Origin: Polynucleobacter tropicus
GTDB taxonomy: Bacteria; Pseudomonadota; Gammaproteobacteria; Burkholderiales; Burkholderiaceae
Reading direction: 5' to 3'
Length of the DNA: 64,000 nucleotides
Assembly (NCBI RefSeq): GCF_013307225.1
Contig: NZ_CP028942.1
Span: 744,001-808,000 of the forward strand
This document shows, piece by piece, positions 57,460 to 64,000 of the stretch (the stretch's first letter is position 1; the number at the start of each line of letters is the position of its first letter). A program made the translations under genes and the position numbers. Under the pieces are notes generated by a model that worked only from the letters and a program-made list of their open reading frames with translations, ran no database searches and was not told the origin of the DNA.

Positions 57460-58395
57460 GTGGCGATCACCGGCCTTTTGGTAGGAGCAGTCAATGCTGC
57501 CTATCCAGACAAACCGATCAAGATGATGATTGGTTATGCGCCAGGTAGCTCAACCGATATCGTAGGCAGAATGATTGCGAACGATTTAAGTATTGCGCTT
57601 AAACAACCAATAGTTGTTGAAAATCGTGGTGGTGCAGCGGGAAGTTTGGCTGCTGAAGCAGTCGCCAAAAGCGCTCCTGATGGCTACACCATCCTATTTG
57701 CTCAAAACGGTTTAGCAATTAATGTTGCCGCAAATCCAAAATTACCTTTTAACGGCCAAAAAGATTTATTGCCTGTAGTAGGTGTTGCGGCCACTCCTCA
57801 CATTTTGATCGTGAACAATAATTCTCCGGCAAAAACCGTGGCTGATCTAATGGCAATGCTGAAAGCGGATCCGGGTAAATTGAGTTTCGGTTCTTCTGGT
57901 ATTGGAAATTCTGATCATATGGCAGGCGAGTTATTTCTGGCTACCACTGGTTTACAGGCCATTCACGTGCCTTATAAAGGTGGCTCACCTGCAGCGACAG
58001 ATTTAGTAGGAGGTCAAATTGATTTCTATTTCGCTGGTATGCCAGTAGGTCTTCCTCTTTATAAAGGTGATAAGGCGAGAGCTTTAGCAGTGACAAGTAA
58101 GAATCGTTTTAGTGGTGCCCCTGAGTTAATAACCATTCAAGAGGCTGGAGTGAAGGGTTATGAGATGGCTTTGTGGCAGGGCATGTTTGTTCCAGCTGGA
58201 ACTCCACAAAATATTGTCAAAGCACTTAACAATTCAACTCTGAAAATTCTGGAAACTCCTGAGATGAAGGAGCGTTTTCAAAAGGCAGGCGTACAAATCG
58301 CGCCTATGGATACCAAGCAGTTCTCAGAACTTTACTTTTCCGATATTGCTAGGTGGAAAGTGGTGATGGAAAAAGCCAAGATTAAGCTCGACTAA
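57460..58395 (+). CDS. TctC/Bug binding protein with frame break in the signal peptide
   Basis: The 311-residue frame from GTG 57460 holds a complete Bug protein (YPDKPIKMMIGYAPGSSTDIVGRM, VVENRGGAAGSLAAEAVAKSAPDGYTILFAQN). The well-placed GGAGGAG and ATG at 57422 lie in another frame and hit TAG after nine codons. Restoring one base in the A-run at 57428-57434 would fuse them into a normal signal peptide (basic start, then IAISVAITGLLVGAVNA). As it stands, the GTG product lacks the positively charged N-region. A sequencing error, a slippage-controlled gene or a fresh loss-of-function are all possible. It ends the lactonase operon. Confidence 0.75.
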   Translation: MAITGLLVGAVNAAYPDKPIKMMIGYAPGSSTDIVGRMIANDLSIALKQPIVVENRGGAAGSLAAEAVAKSAPDGYTILFAQNGLAINVAANPKLPFNGQKDLLPVVGVAATPHILIVNNNSPAKTVADLMAMLKADPGKLSFGSSGIGNSDHMAGELFLATTGLQAIHVPYKGGSPAATDLVGGQIDFYFAGMPVGLPLYKGDKARALAVTSKNRFSGAPELITIQEAGVKGYEMALWQGMFVPAGTPQNIVKALNNSTLKILETPEMKERFQKAGVQIAPMDTKQFSELYFSDIARWKVVMEKAKIKLD

Positions 58396-58416
58396 ATCTA
58401 AACCCAGTTTTACCGA

Positions 58417-59118
58417 TTAAGCGCTGAGGTCAAATACCAAGACTTCGGCGCTTTTTCCATTCAAAAACGTTAAGTCAGCTTCATTCTGAATAAGAAGCGC
58501 ATCGCCACCATTTAATTCCTGGCCATTAACTTGAAGTGAACCGCGAATAAGGTGAACGTAGGCTTTACGACTCGTGTCTAATTTCAGATTGGCTGACTGC
58601 TCACCGTCAAAAAGTCCCGCATACATTTTGGCATCAGCCGAAATGCTGACTGATCCCGCCTCGCCGGTAGGGGAGGCAACTAAACATAGCTTTCCATCCT
58701 TATTGGCAGCGGGAATTGTTTTTTGTTCATAACTGGGCGTAATTTCTAATTGATTGGGTTCAATCCAGATTTGTAAAAAGTGCGTGGTTTGGTCTTTGGC
58801 GTGATTGAATTCGCTATGCATTACTCCGGTTCCGGCGCTCATGCGTTGCACATCGCCAGGAGGAATCCCTTTAATATTTCCCATGCTGTCTTCATGTGCC
58901 AATTCGCCTGAGAGTACATAGCTAATGATTTCCATATTGCGATGGCCGTGTTTCCCAAACCCCATGCCAGGTGCAACGCGATCTTCATTAATAACGCGTA
59001 AATTTCCCCAGCCCATAAATCGGGGATCGTGATAACCAGCAAAGGAAAAGGAGTGAAAGCTTTTGAGCCAACCATGGTCGGCATAGCCTCGCTCTTGGGA
59101 TTTTCGGAGAAGTAGCAT
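58417..59118 (-). CDS. Pirin family protein (YhhW type)
   Basis: A 233-residue bicupin. The first cupin has the metal-ligand set in GMGFGKHGHRNMEIISYVLSG (His-x-His and Glu) and GTGVMHSEFNH; the second cupin carries the catalytic scaffold residues less clearly. Bacterial YhhW-type pirins have quercetinase activity in vitro, and the physiological role is uncertain. It is convergent with the tctC gene and divergent from the TAXI gene. Confidence 0.9.
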   Translation of the reverse strand: MLLLRKSQERGYADHGWLKSFHSFSFAGYHDPRFMGWGNLRVINEDRVAPGMGFGKHGHRNMEIISYVLSGELAHEDSMGNIKGIPPGDVQRMSAGTGVMHSEFNHAKDQTTHFLQIWIEPNQLEITPSYEQKTIPAANKDGKLCLVASPTGEAGSVSISADAKMYAGLFDGEQSANLKLDTSRKAYVHLIRGSLQVNGQELNGGDALLIQNEADLTFLNGKSAEVLVFDLSA

Positions 59119-59196
59119 ATTGAGCGTCGTTTCTTGGTTATTCCTATATTAAGCACATTATCATTAGCTTTTGGAATATTTGCTAAATGGTAGGCC

Positions 59197-60609
59197 ATGG
59201 GAAGTTTTAAAGAGAATACTCGTGAAACCTTTTTGGGGTTGGCTGAGACAGTTCAAGAAAAATGGACTGACTTTATCCAGTTTCTCGAGGAGACATGGCC
59301 CTTATTGATTCTCTTACTCGCGATTTTGATGGGTATTTGGTGGTATGCAGATCCACCACCGCCTAGACATGTGCAGATGGCTACAGGATCAGCAGGCGGA
59401 TCCTATGAAGATCTAGGTAAAAAATATGCTGAGTATTTTGCTGGCAAAGGCGTCACTCTTGAGCTCGTCCCAACTAACGGGGCGCAAGAAAATCTCATTC
59501 GTTTAAGTGATCGGAATGATCCTGTTCAAGCTGCCTTTGTTCAGGCTGGAGTGGAACGGCCTAAAAATATTAGCGGCATTCAATCTTTGGGTTCAATTGG
59601 CTATGATCCGATTTGGTTCTTTTATCGCGGTCCAGAAATAAAAAGCAGCGACTTTCAAGTCATCGCCGGACACTCTAATTATTTTTCTAATCGCAAAGTA
59701 TCCGTCGGCGTAGAGGGCAGCGGGACTCATGCTCAGACTACTCGGATTATTAAACTATCGGGATTGGAAAAGGCCGGCCTGCAATTTGTGAACTACCCGG
59801 GTGAAAAGGCTGTTAAGGCTTTACAAGCCGGAGAGATTGATGGCGCATTTATTGTTGACGCTTTAGAGGCGCATAACGTGCAGACCTTGCTAAAGGATCC
59901 ACAGTTGCATTTGGTTACCTTTAAGCGCGCAGAGGCATTCACGAAGCTATTGCCTTATGTGAAAATCTTAAGCGTCCCAGAGGGCGCATTTAATCTAGAA
60001 CGTAATTTCCCAAGTCAAGATATCAAGTTAATTGCAACCACAACTAATTTATTGATTGATGACCGGATGCATCCCGCGATTCAGTTTTTATTTTTAGAAG
60101 CCGCCAGAGAAATCAATGGCAAGGAATCATTTTTTGCGAATAGGGGAGAATTCCCGTCCTTTAAAGATTCTCTTTGGCCTGAGAGCCCAGTAGCTGTTCA
60201 TTATGAGAAGAATAGTTACCCGCTAATTTCTGCATATTTCCCATTCTGGATTGCGGAGTTTATTAGTCGTCTTTTGTTTATTTTCCTGCCGTTTTGTATC
60301 ATCGCGTACCCAGTTCTGCGTAGCTTGCCAAGCTATCGAACTAAATTGATGTACAACAAGATTAATCGCCTCTATGGTGAATTAAAAACTTTTGAGCAAA
60401 GTCTATTATTAACTTTTGATCCTGCAAAAAGAGATGAGTACTTGAAAAAGCTGGATCTAATGGAATATCAAGCGCTCAACATCAAGGTGTCGAAACGCCT
60501 AGCGGGGGACTACTACGCCTTGCGAACCAGCATTGATTACGTTCGCAATTGTCTGAATAGGGGTATGCACCCCTATCAGTTCAATGATGCAGTGGACCCT
60601 GATCTATAG
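59197..60609 (+). CDS. Membrane-anchored TAXI-family (TRAP-type) solute-binding protein
   Basis: A 470-residue protein. An N-terminal membrane helix (WPLLILLLAILMGIWWY, about 34-50) precedes a TAXI periplasmic binding domain (MATGSAGGSYEDLGKKYAEYFAGKG at about 61, SVGVEGSGTHAQTTRIIKLSG). A second membrane helix near 355-375 and a cytoplasmic helical tail with LYGELKTFEQSLLLTFD end the protein. TAXI domains normally serve TRAP transporters as free periplasmic proteins; the two anchors and the tail suggest a sensor- or anchor-like variant. No TRAP permease gene is near. Confidence 0.83.
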   Translation: MGSFKENTRETFLGLAETVQEKWTDFIQFLEETWPLLILLLAILMGIWWYADPPPPRHVQMATGSAGGSYEDLGKKYAEYFAGKGVTLELVPTNGAQENLIRLSDRNDPVQAAFVQAGVERPKNISGIQSLGSIGYDPIWFFYRGPEIKSSDFQVIAGHSNYFSNRKVSVGVEGSGTHAQTTRIIKLSGLEKAGLQFVNYPGEKAVKALQAGEIDGAFIVDALEAHNVQTLLKDPQLHLVTFKRAEAFTKLLPYVKILSVPEGAFNLERNFPSQDIKLIATTTNLLIDDRMHPAIQFLFLEAAREINGKESFFANRGEFPSFKDSLWPESPVAVHYEKNSYPLISAYFPFWIAEFISRLLFIFLPFCIIAYPVLRSLPSYRTKLMYNKINRLYGELKTFEQSLLLTFDPAKRDEYLKKLDLMEYQALNIKVSKRLAGDYYALRTSIDYVRNCLNRGMHPYQFNDAVDPDL

Positions 60610-61068
60610 TTATTCGTTGTCCGCGTGACGGCTTGGGAATTTGTAAGACGCGTACCGAACGACAGCATTGGCTAGGGCTAAAACAAGAATAGTGATGCCC
60701 ATCAGCAGGATGGCCATATCTGCTTCGTGTTTGGTGTTTACCAAATCAATAATCAAACGTGTTACCGCGGTGATGGCAACGTAAATCAGAAAGCGCACTG
60801 GCATATGGTTAGTCTTGAAATAAATTCCGACCATCGCGCCGATTTCAAGGTAGATAAATAAAAGCAGCAGATCTTCAATTGATGCAGATCCTTTGCTGAC
60901 CATTCCTAAAAAGGCAACTGCTGCTGACCAAACAGTCGCCGCGCCAATACCAAACAATGCAATCCGATGAAAGAGCGAGACAAATAAATTGCCAATAGGT
61001 ACAGTCCACCGTTCGATGGCGTTTTCTATTTTGGTTGCGTCTTTTGGTGAGGTTGGGGTCATATTCAT
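60610..61068 (-). CDS. PsiE-like phosphate-starvation-inducible family protein
   Basis: A 152-residue membrane protein with four predicted helices matching the PsiE family (IEDLLLLFIYLEIGAMVGIYFKTNHMPVRFLIYVAITAVTRLIIDL). The function of PsiE is unknown. Its stop abuts that of the convergent TAXI gene with no spacer, and it starts 107 bases before the fccB stop on the same strand. Confidence 0.87.
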   Translation of the reverse strand: MNMTPTSPKDATKIENAIERWTVPIGNLFVSLFHRIALFGIGAATVWSAAVAFLGMVSKGSASIEDLLLLFIYLEIGAMVGIYFKTNHMPVRFLIYVAITAVTRLIIDLVNTKHEADMAILLMGITILVLALANAVVRYASYKFPSRHADNE

Positions 61069-61128
61069 AAAGCCTCCTGCATTATTGTTATTGAGCTCAG
61101 TATATTTATCGGCGTCAATAAGTAAACA

Positions 61129-61156
61129 AAAAAAGGGGCAAATGCACCCCTTTTTT
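61129..61156 (-). terminator. Terminator of the sulfide dehydrogenase genes
   Basis: A 10-bp stem (61129-61138 with 61147-61156), 8-base loop, and a T-run on the minus strand. It lies downstream of fccB; the A-run and T-run on the two sides would allow use in both directions. Confidence 0.8.
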
Positions 61157-61174
61157 CATAAGTGTTGACCTGGA

Positions 61175-62449
61175 TCAACCCAAGGTATCTGCCCAGATAT
61201 TGTGGGCCCATCCCCATGCATAGACCCCTTCTAGTGTTGATGGGGCAGGTGAAAGGCCGCCAGATCCCGGAACGGGCTTAAAGGTCTTCTCTGCGGCAAT
61301 GTACTGATGCACGCTAGCCACATGGACTACGTCTTTCGCATTAACAAAGCTATAGCAGGTATTTGTTAATACCGGGGAAGGATTTATTTCCCAGCCGCTG
61401 AGTTCAGCAACAATTGCGGCTGCCGCCACTTTGGCATGTTGATTTGCCATATGACCAGATTTTGGCATTGCATAAGCAACCTGTATCGAATCACCTAGTA
61501 CGTGAATATCTTTTTGCGCTGTTGACTCAAAGTTCAGAAAGTTCACATTGACCCAGCGACCGTTGGCATTGGCAAGGCCAGTTTTCACGGCAATGTCGCC
61601 AGCACTCATCGCGGGTAATAAGTTCAGCACATCGGCTTTGATGTCTTCTTGAATTTCAAACTTGATTGTTTTGGTTTTTGCATCAACACCGGTTACGTTG
61701 TATTTTGGTAAGTATTCAATCATGCCGGGGTACTGTTCAGCCCAGACCTTTTTAAAGAGCGCACCTTTAGAAACCACATCCTGATTGGCATCTAGGATGA
61801 GTACTTTCGACTTTGGTTTGTATTGCTTGAAATAGTTCGCTACTTGGCAAGCGCGTTCATAGGGTCCGGGAGGGCAACGGTAGGGCGCCTCTGGAATGCT
61901 AATAGCAAAGATGCCACCATCCCGCATTGCGGCTAGTTGCTTGTATAAGGTTACAGTTTCAGGACCCGCCTTCCATGCCTGCAAGGTCACTCCAGCTTTA
62001 TTGGCTTGTGCGAGACCCTCAATGCTATTCATTAACAGACTAGAGCCTGGTGACAAAATGACTTTGTCATAGCGTAAGGTTTTGCCTGAGGCTAACTTGA
62101 CAGTTTTTTTCTCCGGATCGATGCTGCTAACGCTGTCTTGAACAATCTTGACTCCATGGCGCTTACTGAGATTGTCATAGGGGCTGGTTATATCAGCCAG
62201 AGTGCGCGATCCACCAACTACAAGGTTGGATAAGGGGCATGAAATAAATGCGGCATTGGGTTCAATCAAGGTCACATTTGCTGTGTTATTTGAAAAAAGA
62301 CGTAGATACTTCGCCGCGGTAGCGCCACCATAGCCACCACCAATCACGAGTATTTCCGCCTTTTGTAAGTTTGCATGGGCTTGGCCAGCAAAGCCTGCCA
62401 ATAAGCCTATTCCAGCTGCGCTTTGTCCAATAAAGTGTCGACGATCCAT
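61175..62449 (-). CDS. fccB: Flavocytochrome c sulfide dehydrogenase, flavoprotein subunit
   Basis: A 424-residue FAD protein with an RRxF twin-arginine-like leader (residues 3-6), the FAD motif GGGYGGATAAKYL and the flavocytochrome c C-terminal domain. The redox cysteines of the family are present: Cys192 in RCPPGPYERAC and Cys365 in NTCYSF. FccB oxidises sulfide to sulfur and passes electrons to a cytochrome subunit. The cytochrome gene lies 9 bases upstream on the same strand, completing the pair. Confidence 0.9.
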   Translation of the reverse strand: MDRRHFIGQSAAGIGLLAGFAGQAHANLQKAEILVIGGGYGGATAAKYLRLFSNNTANVTLIEPNAAFISCPLSNLVVGGSRTLADITSPYDNLSKRHGVKIVQDSVSSIDPEKKTVKLASGKTLRYDKVILSPGSSLLMNSIEGLAQANKAGVTLQAWKAGPETVTLYKQLAAMRDGGIFAISIPEAPYRCPPGPYERACQVANYFKQYKPKSKVLILDANQDVVSKGALFKKVWAEQYPGMIEYLPKYNVTGVDAKTKTIKFEIQEDIKADVLNLLPAMSAGDIAVKTGLANANGRWVNVNFLNFESTAQKDIHVLGDSIQVAYAMPKSGHMANQHAKVAAAAIVAELSGWEINPSPVLTNTCYSFVNAKDVVHVASVHQYIAAEKTFKPVPGSGGLSPAPSTLEGVYAWGWAHNIWADTLG

Positions 62450-62458
62450 GTTGGGCTC

Positions 62459-62791
62459 CTATTTATTTCCCAATTGCTTGGCGATGATTTCGAGTTGCTC
62501 ATCGGAGTAACCTTTGGCGAGTTGCGGCATGATGGTGCCTTCGCGAGTGCCAGATTTAAATGCTTTAAGTTGATTCAGAATTTGCTCGCTACTAAGATTG
62601 TTAATTAATGGCATACCACCATTAACTACACCTTTTCCATCGGTACCGTGGCAGTTAGCGCAGGTTGCGGCAAGTCCGCGGTGATAAAGATTAGTTGCGT
62701 CTGTTGACTGTGCCTGGGTTTGATGAGAGATCAAGAAAAGATTTAAAAAACCCAAAAGGCATAAAGAGAACTTTATTTGTTTCCATTGCAT
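62459..62791 (-). CDS. Single-heme cytochrome c, partner of FccB
   Basis: A 110-residue exported cytochrome with signal peptide ending near HQTQA and one heme site CANCH (Cys44, Cys47, His48), with Met in REGTIMPQL as likely sixth ligand. Two-heme FccA subunits are about twice this size, so this is a short single-heme version. I chose ATG 62791, with GGAG about 10 bases upstream; the frame extends farther without better support. Confidence 0.85.
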   Translation of the reverse strand: MQWKQIKFSLCLLGFLNLFLISHQTQAQSTDATNLYHRGLAATCANCHGTDGKGVVNGGMPLINNLSSEQILNQLKAFKSGTREGTIMPQLAKGYSDEQLEIIAKQLGNK

Positions 62792-62988
62792 GAGAACAAT
62801 CTCCATTTCTAGTTGGCACCTCAGTTGGAAGGCAGCCTTGTTTAAAGCTTGTACTATCTTAATCAAGAACGAAGCAAATACGAAGAAAACGAAATTCCCT
62901 TTTAAGATGGAATTTTTATATATTCATACCCAATCAGGGGTAAACCCATTTTTGTCGCTGTAAGCCCATGCGCCTATAAACTATAGGT

Positions 62989-64000
62989 ATGCGCGGTTCA
63001 TTTACCCTCCGATATGCACTATTGACCCTGGTCTTGGCGATATTTGCCTACCTGTACGGTTTGGATAGTCGTTTTGCCCCTAAAAATGGGGATGAGTATC
63101 CCTATATGCATATTGTCAGAATGACCGCGGATTCGGGATCATGGTTGCCACTTCAGTCTGAAATGGACGGCATTAAAAATACCAAGCCACCGCTGATTTT
63201 TTGGCAGGGGATTGCCAGTACCCATTGGGCAAGTCAATGGAGTTTAGAAAACTTACGTTGGCCTAGCGTTCTATATACCGCGCTAACCGCCTTACTGCTT
63301 TTTCTATCTGTTCGCCGCTTTAGTGGAAAAACGCAAACAGGAATACTTGCCGCATTGGTTTGGCTATCTTTTTTTGCAACTTATCGCTATGGCCGACCAT
63401 TTCTAACGGACCCCCCAGAAGTATTTTGGTTAAGTCTGCCATTTTTTGCGCTTCTGTATTGGGGCAAGAGCGCCTTTGAGTCGATACTATTATTCCCGGT
63501 ATTGGCTGGCCTATCCCTTGGGTTTGCCTTATTTGCTAAATCCTTCGCTTATATTGTTCCTGCCGCATTTGCACTGGGCTTGTACTACTGGCATTGGCGT
63601 AAGTGGAGCATTCCCCAAACGCTCATTCGCGATCTATATAAGTTGATACTGCTTGGCATTATTGCGATTGGCATTTTCTCCTTATGGTTTTTCTTAGACC
63701 CTAACCCTGAGGCTGTTTGGCGAGAGTTTGTCTTGGGTGAAAACGCAGGAAAGTTTTCTGCTCGAAGCTCTAGCTATCTTTTGGATTTGGTGCGTGGCGG
63801 TGACAGCATTTGGATGCTAGCACTCACGACGCTTGCCAATGCTGGGCTCTTCATCTTTGTACTGATTGCAACCCTACTGCAGTGCTGGCGTGAAAGACGA
63901 TTCATGTCCACAGAAGAATCATTGTTGTTATTGCTGATTGGAGCTTTTTTCTTAGTATTTAGTTTGCCAAGTCAACGATCTGCTCGCTATCTTCTTCCTG
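62989..64000 (+). CDS. ArnT-like membrane glycosyltransferase, 3' partial
   Basis: The frame from ATG 62989 remains open to the right edge; at least 337 residues are encoded. It is a multi-helix membrane protein of the GT83/ArnT (PMT-like) type, with an N-terminal helix, then a periplasmic loop with catalytic-type GDEYPYMHIVRM and NTKPPLIFWQG, and several further helices. ArnT-like enzymes transfer sugars from undecaprenyl phosphate to lipid A or other acceptors. Donor and acceptor here are unknown, and the C-terminus is outside the window. Confidence 0.8.
   Translation, partial: MRGSFTLRYALLTLVLAIFAYLYGLDSRFAPKNGDEYPYMHIVRMTADSGSWLPLQSEMDGIKNTKPPLIFWQGIASTHWASQWSLENLRWPSVLYTALTALLLFLSVRRFSGKTQTGILAALVWLSFFATYRYGRPFLTDPPEVFWLSLPFFALLYWGKSAFESILLFPVLAGLSLGFALFAKSFAYIVPAAFALGLYYWHWRKWSIPQTLIRDLYKLILLGIIAIGIFSLWFFLDPNPEAVWREFVLGENAGKFSARSSSYLLDLVRGGDSIWMLALTTLANAGLFIFVLIATLLQCWRERRFMSTEESLLLLLIGAFFLVFSLPSQRSARYLLP

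Noticed and set aside
61165..61178. FNR-like sequence TTGACCTGGATCAA
   Set aside because: It overlaps the fccB stop codon and is not upstream of any gene start in a useful position, so it is probably chance.

Overview
The window looks like a chromosome segment of a freshwater betaproteobacterium of the Burkholderiaceae, most likely Polynucleobacter or a close relative. This rests on protein character and gene neighbourhoods, such as ppa-nadE-glnB beside a proton pyrophosphatase, trxB/ftsK-lolA-serS, a cphA'/cphA pair with its ABC transporter and DUF1854 partner, many TctC ('Bug') binding proteins, and moderate GC by eye. No database search was possible. Most of the window is ordinary, densely packed chromosome; there are no rRNA genes, CRISPR arrays, insertion sequences or prophage.

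Layout. 1-6370: amino-acid permease (cut by the window edge), alanine dehydrogenase, a Gdt1-type cation transporter, pepN and fbp. 6464-14260: a cyanophycin locus with cphA and the shorter cphA' on the minus strand, and divergently an ABC transporter with a zinc ribbon overlapping a DUF1854 gene. 14276-16128: tRNA-Thr(CGT), a 35-codon gene with its own promoter and terminator, and an OxlT-like oxalate/formate antiporter preceded by an FNR-type box. 16242-21106: an envelope cluster that looks dedicated to copper (DUF2946 protein, TonB receptor, Cys/His-rich Asp-box protein, TlpA-like thioredoxin, PCu(A)C chaperone). 21190-27512: ilvD, an orphan response regulator, a RodZ-like protein, and ppa-nadE-glnB. 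27686-31483: K+-insensitive H+-pyrophosphatase and trxB, separated by a BrnT-type toxin-antitoxin pair that sits between two near-identical terminators. 31523-36034: ftsK, lolA, serS, tRNA-Ser(CGA).

36064-49798: small housekeeping and hypothetical genes (lipoprotein, histone-H1-like fusion, DUF465, YjdM, holin-like, SlyX, DUF1653), a luciferase-like oxidoreductase, a PIN toxin with yaeQ, a TctC protein, an FAD oxidoreductase, hemN, ompW behind two FNR-type boxes, a P-loop kinase, uup and cbpM/cbpA. 49871-58395: a catabolic island for an unidentified sugar acid or lactone (UxaA/GarD-type dehydratase, two TctC proteins, enolase-superfamily enzyme, 3-hydroxyacyl-CoA-dehydrogenase-like enzyme, SMP-30 lactonase, GntR regulator, Ldh2-type dehydrogenase). 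A 17-bp inverted site pair lies in its central divergent promoter region, and the last tctC has a one-base frame break in its signal-peptide codons. 58417-64000: pirin, a membrane-anchored TAXI protein, PsiE-like protein, a flavocytochrome c sulfide dehydrogenase pair, and an ArnT-like glycosyltransferase cut by the window end.

The items most worth following up are the copper cluster with its unusual Asp-box protein, the toxin-antitoxin insertion between duplicated terminators with a palindromic operator, the frame-broken tctC leader, the GntR-island operator pair, the 35-residue protein, and the H1-tail fusion protein. No gap between genes exceeds about 300 bases.
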